Position numbers and translations under genes: made by a program
Shown here: piece after piece, positions 26,266 through 34,321 of the stretch
Layout: each line of letters begins with the position of its first letter
How positions within the stretch are numbered: the first letter of the stretch is position 1
The notes under the pieces: generated by a model
What the model was told of the DNA's origin: nothing
Seen by the model: only the letters and a program-made list of their open reading frames with translations
Databases searched by the model: none
DNA from: Bacillota bacterium
GTDB taxonomy: Bacteria > Bacillota > Sulfobacillia > JAJZYS01 > JAJYTV01
Assembly: GCA_021799275.1 (NCBI GenBank)
Contig: JAJZAT010000015.1
Coordinates: 1-64,000 of the forward strand
Length of the DNA stretch: 64,000 bases
Reading direction: 5' to 3'

Positions 26266-26901
26266 TCAGATGGACCGCCAGAGTGACATCAGCCACGGGA
26301 TCGTCACGAGACCCACCCCTTCGAGCAGGACGATGCCCGCGAGCGTCGTGAAGACGTACGGGAGGTAGGCGGCGCTGCGGCGCAGTTCCTTGCGCACGTC
26401 GCCCAGGGCGCTGCGGCGGTAGCGGGCGATCGAGTCGCTGAGCGGCAGACCGAGCTGAGCGTCGCGCGAGAGGAGCGCGACCAGCCGGTCCGTCTCGGGT
26501 GTGCGCAGGCTGAGGCGAAGGCCATCGAGCGCGGCGGCGACGCTGCGCCCCTTCCGCACCTGATCCTGAAACGAGGCGAGCGCCGGGCCCAAGGGATCCT
26601 GCGCCCAGAGCCCGGCGTAGCGCAGGGCCGCGTGCAGCGGCTGGCCGGCGGCGGCGGCCATCGCGAGGTCGGTGAGGAGTCCGGGAACGGCACGTCGCAC
26701 CTGCTCGCGGGCAGCGTTCGCGGCGATGGCCCTCGGAAAGCTCCGCCAGAGCAGCGCGGCGGGTTTGGCTAGAGCGAGCAGGCCCATGCCCCAGGGCGCG
26801 AGGAGGGCCACCACTAGCCAGACCGGCAGCAGCAGGGGGCTCTGGCGGCCGGCGCGCCAGAGCGCCGTGGCCAGCACCAGGCGAGGCAGTGCCGCGATCA
26901 T
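26266..26901 (-). CDS. tadC: TadC-like platform protein (type II secretion F family)
   Basis: The 211-residue membrane protein has two N-terminal helices, a cytoplasmic T2SF domain (VRRAVPGLLTDLAMAAAAG, with LHAALRYA) and a C-terminal membrane helix near 185-205. TadB and TadC form the inner-membrane platform on which the TadA ATPase acts to build Tad/Flp pili. It is the last gene of the minus-strand cluster and its start overlaps the tadB stop by four bases. It is shorter than most TadC proteins, which run near 280-320 residues. Confidence 0.75.
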   Translation of the reverse strand: MIAALPRLVLATALWRAGRQSPLLLPVWLVVALLAPWGMGLLALAKPAALLWRSFPRAIAANAAREQVRRAVPGLLTDLAMAAAAGQPLHAALRYAGLWAQDPLGPALASFQDQVRKGRSVAAALDGLRLSLRTPETDRLVALLSRDAQLGLPLSDSIARYRRSALGDVRKELRRSAAYLPYVFTTLAGIVLLEGVGLVTIPWLMSLWRSI

Positions 26902-27605
26902 GGCAGGAGCGCCGACGCGAGATAGGGCACGCCGCCGCCCGTCAGAAGCGCCAGGGTGATGAGCCAGGGAACGGGAGCGTTGCCCTCGGCCGCGAGCACC
27001 AGGCCCACGAGCAGCAGGGCCGTGGCCATCAGGGCCGTGACCACGAAGTAGGGCAACGTCTCGCCTTCCACGCTCGCCACCTCACGCCGGTCGTCCGCGG
27101 CGTCCTCTAGCAGCACGGCCAGGTGGCGATCCAGAGGCGAGCCCGTGTGTCGGCTGAGCGAGAGGGCCCTGGCTAGCCGGACGAGAAGCCCGATGCCGGC
27201 CCGCTGGCCGGCCTCGGCGAATGCCGCCTCGCTCGAGCCGCCGCGCAGCCAGTCCGCCAGGGCGGACTGCCAGAGCGGGCGCAGGTCTTCGCTGCAGGCG
27301 GGCAGGGCGGCCAGGGCGCAGAGCTCCGCGCTGCCGTAGAGCGAAGCCTGTTCGAACATGGCCTGGATCGGCTCCTCCGCCGCGACCGCGAGACGTCTGC
27401 GGCGCGCGTGCCGCAGGTACTCGGCAAGGCCTGCCTGCCAGAGCGCCAAAGAGGCCGCGGCGGCGAGGGCGACCGCCAGCCCTGAGGCCAGGGCGACGGC
27501 GAGCGCGGCGAGCGGCGGCAAGAAGCGCAGCATCCGCCGCGCTCCGCCCGTGGCGAAGAGCGTGCCGAGCAGCGCGACCGCAGCCAGGAGCACCGCGCCG
27601 TTCAT
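26898..27605 (-). CDS. tadB: TadB-like platform protein (type II secretion F family)
   Basis: The 235-residue protein has two N-terminal membrane helices (about 3-50, rich in Ala and Leu), a central T2SF-like cytoplasmic domain with GSSEAAFAEAGQRAGIG, and two C-terminal helices near 185-230. It is the partner of the TadC-like protein. The ATG start overlaps the tadA stop by four bases and its stop overlaps the tadC start, so the three are translationally coupled. The divergence from classical TadB is considerable, and the call leans on context. Confidence 0.72.
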   Translation of the reverse strand: MNGAVLLAAVALLGTLFATGGARRMLRFLPPLAALAVALASGLAVALAAAASLALWQAGLAEYLRHARRRRLAVAAEEPIQAMFEQASLYGSAELCALAALPACSEDLRPLWQSALADWLRGGSSEAAFAEAGQRAGIGLLVRLARALSLSRHTGSPLDRHLAVLLEDAADDRREVASVEGETLPYFVVTALMATALLLVGLVLAAEGNAPVPWLITLALLTGGGVPYLASALLP

Positions 27606-28537
27606 GGCCACACCTGCTCGCCACGGCCCTCGTCGTACTGCAGCAGCATGCTCGGCCGGCGCTGGCCGCCGCTCCCGCGCTCGAGGTGCACGACGCCACC
27701 GAGGAGATGGCGCAGTCTGCCCCGGAGCAGGCGTGGCGGCATGCTCCGGGCCGGCGCGGCCGCGTACACGAGACGCTCCGTCACGTCCCAGGCGGAGGTG
27801 GCGTGCAGCGTCGTGAGGCTGCCGCGGTGGCCGGTGTCGAGGGCGGAGAGCCACGCCACCGTCTCGCGCCCGCGGATCTCCCCGACGACGATGCGGTCGG
27901 GACGCATGTGCAGGGCGAGCCGCAGCAGGTCCTCGAGGTCGATGGCGTAGAGCCCGGCGCGGTTCGGGGAGCGCGTTTCGAGTGCGACGACGTGCGGGTG
28001 GACGCGGCCCAGTTCGAGCTCGCGCGTCTCCTCGATGGTCAGGAGCCGTTCGGACGGATCGATGACCTCGGCGAGCAGGCGGACGAGCGAGGTCTTGCCG
28101 GTGCCGGCAGCGCCCGCGACCACGACGTTGCGGCGGCTCTTCACCCAGGAGCGCAGGATGCGCAGTGGCCGCTCGTCTCCGTCGAGCGCCTCGAGCCATG
28201 CCCGCTCGAGGTCCACCTTGGCCACCTTGCGGATGGTCAGGGTCGGTGCGGGCGTCAGGGGCGGCATGGTGGCGGTGAAGCGCACGCCGTCGCCGAGCCG
28301 CCCGTCCGCGTAGGGCGAGGCCTGCGTGAGCTCGCGCCCGAGCGGCAGCAGGAGCCGCTCGATCAGCTCCTGGAGGGCGCGGCGGTCCGGGAAGGTCATG
28401 GGGTCAGGGGTGACCTTGCCGCGCCGCTCGACGAACACGCGGTCGAAGTCGATCACCATGATCTCGCTTACCTCCGTATCCCTGAACGTGGCCTCGAGCG
28501 GGCCCAGCCAGTAGCCGAGGTGCGTCTCAGCGACCAT
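27602..28537 (-). CDS. tadA: TadA/CpaF-like secretion ATPase
   Basis: The 311-residue ATPase has Walker A GAAGTGKTS near residue 141, an Asp box (TIEETREL), Walker B IVVGEIRGRE and a His box GHRGSLTTLHA. This is the set of the CpaF/TadA/VirB11 family that drives pilus assembly or substrate export. The N-terminal domain (VSEIMVIDFDRVFVERRG) matches the CpaF opening. It is shorter than typical CpaF (400-450) because the long N-terminal arm is missing. ATG 28537 overlaps the stop of the TadZ-like gene by 11 bases. Confidence 0.9.
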   Translation of the reverse strand: MVAETHLGYWLGPLEATFRDTEVSEIMVIDFDRVFVERRGKVTPDPMTFPDRRALQELIERLLLPLGRELTQASPYADGRLGDGVRFTATMPPLTPAPTLTIRKVAKVDLERAWLEALDGDERPLRILRSWVKSRRNVVVAGAAGTGKTSLVRLLAEVIDPSERLLTIEETRELELGRVHPHVVALETRSPNRAGLYAIDLEDLLRLALHMRPDRIVVGEIRGRETVAWLSALDTGHRGSLTTLHATSAWDVTERLVYAAAPARSMPPRLLRGRLRHLLGGVVHLERGSGGQRRPSMLLQYDEGRGEQVWP

Positions 28538-29402
28538 GGTCCACCGTCTCCCCGCGCCGCCGCCAGATCTCCGCTCCATGGCGCGCGAGCGTCTGTCTGC
28601 GCAGGGCAATCCGTCCCGCCGGCACCGCGGTCAGGGAGGCGAGCGGCGCGAGTCCCACGAGCCAGCGCCGGTACTCGGCCTCCACCGCACCGGCGGCGAG
28701 CAGGATGTCGCTCGCGTGGGCCAAGGATGCGAGCAGGCCGCGGTCCCCGAGGTTCGCGCTCGCGCGCACGACCACGTGGTGCTCGCCGCGGTCCCGCTCG
28801 AACCGGTCGAGGAGCGGCTCCATGCCGGAGCGCAGCAGCAGCTGCGGCTCGATCGGAGCCGGCACGATCCGCAGGCCGCGCGGATAGCCGGGGAGTTCCT
28901 GGGACTGCCCCGAGGACATGTACGCGGACAGGCATGCGGCGAGCTTCAGCCGGCGCGCGTACTGGGGTTCCGCCGTATCCGTCTCGACGAGCAGGGTGCT
29001 GCGGCTGCGGGCGAGGTGGCTCGCGACGGCGAGGGCCACCGCCGCCCCGTGACCGGCGTCCCCCGGCGCGACGACGACGGCCAGCGCCGGCTGCTCGCCC
29101 ACCGGCTCGCCGCGCAGTTCGGCCGCCAGGTCATCGAGCGCCAGATCGCCGCGCGCGGCGAAGCGTCCGCGCAACCAGGCGATCTCCGCGTCAGGGTGCA
29201 CCACCTCGATGCGGCGCAGGGCCCGCTGCTCCTCGCCTGAGCGCACAAGGCCGGGATCGATCACGACGCGGGCGTACTCCTCGTGCTGCATGCGGTCTTC
29301 CGTCTCGGCCAGGGACAAGGTCAGGGGTTGGCCGTAGACGGCCGCACCGCGCTCGTGCAGTTGCAGCACCGTCTCAGGATGCAGGGCGTAGAGCGAGCGC
29401 AA
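28527..29402 (-). CDS. TadZ/CpaE-like protein with a degenerate P-loop
   Basis: The 291-residue protein fits the TadZ/CpaE position, directly before tadA. It has a beta-alpha receiver-like N-terminal half, then a MinD-like region where the strand ALAVVVAPGDAGHGAAVALAVASHL stands where the deviant Walker A (KGGxGKT) should be. The lysine and the T/S are lost. A strand with TLLVETDTAE follows as switch I. TadZ localises Tad pili to the pole; here it probably cannot bind or hydrolyse ATP normally. The TTG start follows TAGGAGGA. The call rests on context and a partial motif. Confidence 0.55.
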   Translation of the reverse strand: MRSLYALHPETVLQLHERGAAVYGQPLTLSLAETEDRMQHEEYARVVIDPGLVRSGEEQRALRRIEVVHPDAEIAWLRGRFAARGDLALDDLAAELRGEPVGEQPALAVVVAPGDAGHGAAVALAVASHLARSRSTLLVETDTAEPQYARRLKLAACLSAYMSSGQSQELPGYPRGLRIVPAPIEPQLLLRSGMEPLLDRFERDRGEHHVVVRASANLGDRGLLASLAHASDILLAAGAVEAEYRRWLVGLAPLASLTAVPAGRIALRRQTLARHGAEIWRRRGETVDHGR

Positions 29403-29413
29403 GGCGATTCCTC

Positions 29414-29983
29414 CTACTCTTGCGGCATGGCGGTGATGATCAGATGGCCCGCGGCGACGCCCGCGAGGAGCGCGGGCAGCCGCGCCGCGGACACCTCGAG
29501 CGCGACAGAGCCGGCGGTGCCGCCGGCCGCAACCTGCGCCTGCGGCACCAGAGATTCGGGCGCCTGCCCGGCCTCGGCCATGTAGACGGACACCAGCTGT
29601 CCCGCCGAGAGTGGCGGGGCGCTCAGGAGGGCGCCCGCCGGGATCCCGACCACCTGGGCGCCGTTCCCGGACCCTGCGGGTCCCAGCCTGACCACGCTGC
29701 GCAGGAGCGGCAGGCCCGCGGCCAGCGGCACCGCGAGCCGTCCCTCGGGCCGATTGAGGAGAGGCCCCGGGAGTTTGCCCGTCCAGTGCGCCCGCCGCAC
29801 GTCGGCGGCTGTGAGGGGGGTGCCTGCGGGGAGATTCCGCGCGGCCACGAGGACGGTCTGGCCCGAGTCGAGACTGGCCGCCTCGAAGGCCAGGAAGGCG
29901 AAGAGGGCGCTCAGCACCGGCAGCCACAGCGGGTCGCGCAGGCGCTCAGCGAGGGCGCGCAAATTGGGGACGCGTATCGACAA
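29414..29983 (-). CDS. SAF-domain protein, CpaB/RcpC-like
   Basis: The 189-residue protein has one membrane helix near residues 16-36 and then a SAF domain (VLVAARNLPAGTPLTAADVR, then LAAGLPLLRS). Such proteins (CpaB/RcpC) bind peptidoglycan or the pilus base in Tad systems. TTG 29983 is chosen because GGAGGA lies eight bases upstream. The start lies 38 bases inside the end of the VirB4-like gene, and the next gene follows after 11 bases, so it is clearly part of the operon. Confidence 0.78.
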   Translation of the reverse strand: MSIRVPNLRALAERLRDPLWLPVLSALFAFLAFEAASLDSGQTVLVAARNLPAGTPLTAADVRRAHWTGKLPGPLLNRPEGRLAVPLAAGLPLLRSVVRLGPAGSGNGAQVVGIPAGALLSAPPLSAGQLVSVYMAEAGQAPESLVPQAQVAAGGTAGSVALEVSAARLPALLAGVAAGHLIITAMPQE

Positions 29984-31649
29984 GTCGCAGTTCCTCCTCC
30001 GCAAGCTGAACCTCGAATGGCATCGTGCCGAACTCATCGAGCAACAGAGCCTCGCCGGGGCGGCAGACCCTGAGGAAGTCCAAGGCGCGGTCGGAGAGGC
30101 GGAGCACCTCCTTGAGGCGAGGCAGGTCGCTCGGCTGCTGGTGGAAGAGCGTCAGGCGGCCGGCGTTGGCGAGTACGAGCCTGCCTCCCGCGGACTCCAC
30201 GAAGTCGCCGACGTTCTGGCTGACGATCGTGACGATGAGGCCGCGCTTGCGCGCCCGCTTGGCGAGGTCGACAAGCGCGTCCTCCGCGCCGCCGGCTCCA
30301 AGCCAGAGATGGGCCTCGTCGAGGGTGAGCCAGAAGGGCTGGCGCAGAGCGAGAGCCTCCGCCGAGGTGATGGCGTACTGCGCGGCTTTACGCAGCAGGG
30401 CTGGCCAGCCCGCCTGTGGCAGGGTGCGCAGCGACAGGGCCAGTCGGGCCGGGCTCTGGGCGTCGGCGGGCAGAGCCGCGCCCGAATCGCCGCCCAGATG
30501 CCGCACGACGGGCCCGTACTCGCCCTCGGGATCCACTACGAGCAGGTAGTCCGGCCGCTGACGCAGGAGTTCCGCCTTGACGAACGCCGACTTGCCATGC
30601 CCGGGACTGCCGAGCACCACCGCCATCGGGTTGGCCGCGTGCAGGCGGTCCCGCCGCACGGGGCTGCGGTCCCTGAGGTGTACGCCCAGCTGGTCGCCCT
30701 CGGCGGTGGGCGCCGCGGCAGGCGTCAAGTCGAGGCAGGAGAGGGCCGTCGCGGTGAGCAGGCGGGCCGGCGGCTCGCGCCGGCTCGGCAGTGGCTGGAG
30801 CCAATCCTGCTGCGCCGTCTGGAGGCCAAGCTGCACCTGCAGGAGGAAGCCCATCTCGGCGAACGTGGTGCGCACGAGGGCCGCCTGCGCCTCGCAGGCG
30901 CCGCGGTCCGGTCCCTCCGCAGCGACCAGCCACGCCGCGGCAAAGAGCCGCTCGCGCCCCTCGACGATCACCTCGCGCATGTTGAGAGCGTCCTCTTGCG
31001 CCTTTTCCGCCTCCGCGTCCGGCAAGCGGCCGCGCTGGCGGCGAAGAAAGGAGCTCGCATGCAGGTGCTGCAGGCGTCGCTCCAGGCGGAGCCGCGCTTC
31101 CGCCGCGGAGAGGGGCAGAAGGCGCAGGGCTACGATCGCGGTCTGCGAGAGGGCCCACAGCCGCTCGAGGCTCAGATCGTCCAGCTCTGCCGGGTAGGAC
31201 TCCACCGCCATGAGCTGGCGATAGCCGGTGCCCGCCTCCAGCAGGCGAACGTGGGCGCGGGGCATCGTGCGACCGGTGGACGGCAGCGCAGCGCGTGGTC
31301 GGACGGCCACGCGTCCCTTGACGCCGAACCAGGGGGGCAAGGCGGGATTGGCGATGGACCAGAGAAGCTCGGGGGGCGGTTCCTGCCCGAGAGCCAGAGC
31401 CGGGATGCCGAAGTCTCGCAGGGCCTGGTGGTTGCCGGGGCCGTCCTGGAGCCAGAGGTAGAGGTGCCGGAGAGCTCCCTGCAGCGAGAGCGTGAAGAAG
31501 AGGGGACCCTGCACGGAGAGCAGGAAGTTGCGCAGTGCGGCCTGATGGGCGTCGCGTTCCTCTGCCGCGAGCCAGGCGTAGTCCCTGCGGCCAAGCTCGT
31601 AGATGGTGCCGCTGGGCAGGTGTGCGTCGGGCGGGTGCGACCATCGCAT
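29946..31649 (-). CDS. VirB4/TrbE-like conjugation ATPase
   Basis: The 567-residue ATPase has Walker A GSPGHGKS at residues 347-354, the strand YLLVVDPEGEYGP, and Walker B FWLTLDEAHLWL, followed by TIVSQNVGDF. These are hallmarks of VirB4/TraC/TrbE proteins that power type IV secretion. The N-terminal half is compatible with VirB4, although shorter than usual (750-850 in classical systems). No ribosome-binding site is visible at the ATG; a 12-codon frame ends in TGATG overlapping it. The gene runs directly into SAF/Tad genes. It is therefore the joint between a T4SS and a Tad module. Confidence 0.85.
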   Translation of the reverse strand: MRWSHPPDAHLPSGTIYELGRRDYAWLAAEERDAHQAALRNFLLSVQGPLFFTLSLQGALRHLYLWLQDGPGNHQALRDFGIPALALGQEPPPELLWSIANPALPPWFGVKGRVAVRPRAALPSTGRTMPRAHVRLLEAGTGYRQLMAVESYPAELDDLSLERLWALSQTAIVALRLLPLSAAEARLRLERRLQHLHASSFLRRQRGRLPDAEAEKAQEDALNMREVIVEGRERLFAAAWLVAAEGPDRGACEAQAALVRTTFAEMGFLLQVQLGLQTAQQDWLQPLPSRREPPARLLTATALSCLDLTPAAAPTAEGDQLGVHLRDRSPVRRDRLHAANPMAVVLGSPGHGKSAFVKAELLRQRPDYLLVVDPEGEYGPVVRHLGGDSGAALPADAQSPARLALSLRTLPQAGWPALLRKAAQYAITSAEALALRQPFWLTLDEAHLWLGAGGAEDALVDLAKRARKRGLIVTIVSQNVGDFVESAGGRLVLANAGRLTLFHQQPSDLPRLKEVLRLSDRALDFLRVCRPGEALLLDEFGTMPFEVQLAEEELRLVDTRPQFARPR

Positions 31650-31687
31650 CAGACCGGGACACGACCGGGCATCGGGCCACTGGACAT
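31649..31687 (-). CDS. Possible 12-codon leader frame coupled to virB4
   Basis: A short frame starts at ATG 31687 behind AGGAAGG (in-frame GTG slightly earlier) and ends in TGA. The last base of its stop is the first base of the virB4 ATG (TGATG). This would explain why virB4 has no ribosome-binding site of its own. Whether a peptide is made is unknown. Confidence 0.35.
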   Translation of the reverse strand: MSSGPMPGRVPV

Positions 31688-32103
31688 GAAGACCACGACC
31701 TTCCTGGTGGGATAGGCCGTGATTCCAGTAAATTACAGTGATACCTGCAAAATACTGTTCGGGCTGTCCATATCTGCCGGACCGCTTGGCTCAGCCTCGG
31801 TGCGGTATCCACCAGTGCTCGACGCCAAGGTCCACCGGGCTCGGTGGGAGGTCCGGCGCCGTGACGCCGAGGCGAGGCCCCCGCGGGAGTTCCGGCTGAC
31901 ACCTGTCGGCGCCAGGGCGACGCATCGGGAGGTCGGGCGTAGGGGTCAGGGCGAACGCCGCCGGGCCGGGAACGCAGCCGAGGGTCGGGTAGCGGGAGGC
32001 TTTGCCCGTGAGAGGTACCATAGCCGCCATGCGCCCCCTTCGAGGTTTGCCACAAGTTATGTAACGTCCGTCCCCTGTGCCACCGACCGGGGCCCGTGAC
32101 AAA
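31688..32103. other. Intergenic region upstream of virB4
   Basis: No credible gene is found. The segment 31715-31775 is AT-rich relative to the neighbourhood and is the likeliest place for a promoter of the minus-strand virB4-tadC operon. The best candidate reads TTGCAG-17-TGGAAT on the minus strand, a weak match. The remainder is GC-rich and featureless. A 126-codon plus-strand frame here has a composition like a shadow. Confidence 0.4.
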
Positions 32104-32134
32104 GAGGCGGCGCCGCAGGACGCGACGCCGCCGA
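32104..32134 (-). terminator. Intrinsic terminator of dapB
   Basis: On the minus strand CTCGGCGGCGTCG pairs with CGGCGCCGCC through a 7-base loop and is followed by TCTTTGT. It lies 30 bases after the dapB stop and separates dapB from the virB4 operon. Confidence 0.7.
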
Positions 32135-32163
32135 GGTATCGAGGCCGGACAAAACCGCTCGTC

Positions 32164-32964
32164 TCAGGCGAAGAGCAGGCGGTCCAAACCGCGCACCAGC
32201 CCCTGCACCCTCAGAACCTCCTTCGCCGCGAGCAGCGTGCCCGCAACGTAGGGCTCCGCCCCGGACCCCGCGTCGTGGCGGATGGTGAGCCGCTCGTTGG
32301 GGAGGCCGAAGATGGTCTCGAACGCGATGACATAGCTCGGCAGGCGCAGCGAGTGTACCTGCGTGCCCTCGATCTCGGCGCCGCGCGTCTCCGGTCTCCC
32401 GTGCAGAGCCGAGGGTGCCACCTCCTGGCGGGGCCGCGCCACCTGTCCCAGTTCCTCGGCGAGTTCCTGCACCGTCCCGCTGGGCGCGTCCAGCTTGCTC
32501 GCGCTGGCGTAGTCGACGATCTCCCACGAAGGGATGTACTTGGCCGTCTGAAGGGCGAAGTGCTTGGCGAGGGCCGCCGTGATCGAGAAGTTGCCCGCCG
32601 CGATGACGCCGAGACCCTTGGCCGTCGCCAAGGCGGCGATCTCCTCGTAATCCTGCGCCGTGAGGCCGGACGAACCTATCACGACACGCACCCCGCGCTC
32701 GAGCGCGACGAAGGCATGCCGTTTCACCGCTTCGGGCGAGGTGTAGTCGATGACCACGTCGGTCGGTTCGGCGAGTGCAGTCGCGAGATCGGGGGCGATC
32801 TTGACGCCAGCCGGGGACAGTCCGAGCGCCGTACCGACGTCGGAACCGGCCAGCCGCCTCGCCACGGCCCCCGTGAGGTGGAAACCTTCCGAGGAAATGA
32901 TCTGCCGCGCGACGGCGCCGCCCGTCCAGCCGGTCGCGCCCGCCACGCACACGCGAATGGTCAT
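32164..32964 (-). CDS. dapB: 4-hydroxy-tetrahydrodipicolinate reductase-like protein
   Basis: The 266-residue protein has the DapB Rossmann loop VAGATGWTGGAVA at the N-terminus, the conserved VIDYTSPEA, VIGSSGL and AAGNFSITAAL motifs, and the substrate motif SWEIVDYASASKLDAPSG. That last region differs from the E. coli form (E-x-H-H-x-x-K-x-D-x-P-S-G); YASASKLDAPSG replaces the HH pair, as in some divergent DapB or diaminopentanoate-dehydrogenase-like proteins. Function in lysine/DAP synthesis is likely but not certain. AGGAG and GGGTGA precede the ATG. Its position between PrgI and VirB4 is unusual. Confidence 0.78.
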   Translation of the reverse strand: MTIRVCVAGATGWTGGAVARQIISSEGFHLTGAVARRLAGSDVGTALGLSPAGVKIAPDLATALAEPTDVVIDYTSPEAVKRHAFVALERGVRVVIGSSGLTAQDYEEIAALATAKGLGVIAAGNFSITAALAKHFALQTAKYIPSWEIVDYASASKLDAPSGTVQELAEELGQVARPRQEVAPSALHGRPETRGAEIEGTQVHSLRLPSYVIAFETIFGLPNERLTIRHDAGSGAEPYVAGTLLAAKEVLRVQGLVRGLDRLLFA

Positions 32965-33034
32965 CGTCACCCGCTCCTGGAGGATGTGCCGCCACCTTCG
33001 GCCGTTGGCGGAACGTTCGCCTGTAGCCTTCCTG

Positions 33035-33400
33035 TTACCTGCTGTTCCGCAGCCCAACCACAAGACAATGCGCGATGGCCCAGATCTGATGTCTCGGCCC
33101 GTTCTGCGCCTGATCCTGCCACAGAGTGACGTCGATGTCGTCCGAGGCGGGAGGGCGGCGCCGGGCGTGTCGCCAGAGGCGTGGCGCGATGCGCCGGATC
33201 GGCTGGCCATCGATCTCGAGCAGGGCATAGCCTGCGCAGGGACCGGCAAGCGCCACGGCGCCCGCGAGCGGCAGCCGCCCGGCGAGCGCCGCGAGCGCGA
33301 GCAGCCCGACCGCGAAGAACGAGATCGCCTGGCCCGTCTCGAGGTCACCCCAGATGCGCGGCTGCACCTGCAGCAGGTCGACCGGCACATGGCACTTCAC
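33035..33400 (-). CDS. PrgI-family membrane protein
   Basis: The 121-residue protein opens with the PrgI pattern: VPVDLLQVQPRIWGDLETGQAI, then two membrane helices at about 25-65, then a basic tail. PrgI proteins are small inner-membrane parts of Gram-positive type IV secretion systems, coded near virB4. The GTG start overlaps the stop of the VirB6-like gene (GTGA), which gives tight coupling. Key residues are not known for the family. Confidence 0.78.
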   Translation of the reverse strand: MKCHVPVDLLQVQPRIWGDLETGQAISFFAVGLLALAALAGRLPLAGAVALAGPCAGYALLEIDGQPIRRIAPRLWRHARRRPPASDDIDVTLWQDQAQNGPRHQIWAIAHCLVVGLRNSR

Positions 33401-34101
33401 GGCAGGAGGCGCCGCCAGGCGCCGAGCAGGGTGAACGGCAGGCGCAGCATGAAGAAGAGCAGCACGAGACTGAGCAGCATGTCCGACGCGGGCACCGCGA
33501 TCGAGAGCTCTCCGGCGAGGCCGCGCACACCCACCAGGATGAAGGCCTCGGCGGCCGGCAGGACTGACCAGGCCGCCGTCTGCCAGAGCCAGAGCATGGG
33601 GATGCGCCCAAGGCGCGCGTGCACGCCGAGCAGGCAGGCGAGCGGCGCGACAGAGGAGAGCAGCGCGAGCGCCGCGAGACGCGCCAGGAGCAGGCCCGCC
33701 AGGAAGACGAGCATGAGGAGGTACGGCACCCCGAAGACAAGCAGGTCGATCAGACTGGACCCGAGCCCGGCTGCAGGGACCGTCACCGCCCCCGCCACCT
33801 GGGCGACCGTGGCGACGAGGGCGTCGTTCAGCTGCCAGAGCCAGGACACGATCGTGTGGCTCACGAGCACGCCTCCGACGGCGAGCATGAGGCGCACCAC
33901 CGCCTGCAGCGACCGGCCCGAGCCGGCCTCCAGCATGAAGAGCGGTACCGCGAGCGCGCCGCCTGCCAGAAGCGCGATGTGGGAGAGCTCCGACACCACG
34001 GCGCCGGACGGTGGGAAGCCATGCGCCCAGAGCAGGACGCCCACCCAGCCGTACGCACGCTGCAGTGCGGGGCTCAGAGCGGCGCGGAAAGTCCAGCCCA
34101 T
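33397..34101 (-). CDS. VirB6/TrbL-like polytopic membrane protein
   Basis: The 234-residue protein is almost entirely hydrophobic, with about six predicted helices (for example GGALAVPLFML, LVFGVPYLLMLVFLAGLLLA and MLLSLVLLFFMLRLPF). Its size, membrane topology and place between a VirB2-like and a PrgI protein are those of VirB6/TrbL, the channel component of type IV secretion. Sequence identity across this family is low, so the call depends on context. The ATG lies 28 bases inside the VirB2-like gene; no strong ribosome-binding site is seen there. Confidence 0.62.
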   Translation of the reverse strand: MGWTFRAALSPALQRAYGWVGVLLWAHGFPPSGAVVSELSHIALLAGGALAVPLFMLEAGSGRSLQAVVRLMLAVGGVLVSHTIVSWLWQLNDALVATVAQVAGAVTVPAAGLGSSLIDLLVFGVPYLLMLVFLAGLLLARLAALALLSSVAPLACLLGVHARLGRIPMLWLWQTAAWSVLPAAEAFILVGVRGLAGELSIAVPASDMLLSLVLLFFMLRLPFTLLGAWRRLLP

Positions 34102-34316
34102 TGGAAGATTACCCGTACGATGTCCTTGGCGAAGATCACGAGCACCAGCCCAGCCATCACGGAGTACAGGTGCCCCCAGGCGCGGGTGCGGTGTTGCGGA
34201 TTGTCGCCGCTCGTCCAGAGCAGGTACGCGCCGTAGAGCAGGGCGAGCACCGCGAAGCCCGCAAACCAGCTCTGCAGCGTCGTGATGGCGTTGAGGACGA
34301 ACTGCAGGATGGGCAT
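34074..34316 (-). CDS. VirB2/TrbC-like small membrane protein
   Basis: The 80-residue protein has two membrane helices (about 16-34 and 50-68) with a short polar loop (SGDNPQHRTRAW) between them. This is the topology of VirB2/TrbC pilins and related small T4SS proteins in Gram-positives. No cleavable signal is evident. It starts five bases after the ssb stop, with GGACTAGG before its ATG, and its end overlaps the VirB6-like start. It could be the pilus subunit or a channel accessory. Confidence 0.6.
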   Translation of the reverse strand: MPILQFVLNAITTLQSWFAGFAVLALLYGAYLLWTSGDNPQHRTRAWGHLYSVMAGLVLVIFAKDIVRVIFQWAGLSAPL

Positions 34317-34321
34317 GGAGC

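Noticed and set aside
27221-30073. Plus-strand open frame of 950 codons across the Tad genes
   Set aside because: It lies antisense to tadB, tadA and the TadZ-like gene, which have clear motifs and coupled starts. The frame's composition is low-complexity Arg/Ala/Gly.
31719-32099. Plus-strand 126-codon frame upstream of virB4
   Set aside because: Composition is Arg-rich and without domains, the start has no ribosome-binding site, and it runs through the dapB terminator side.
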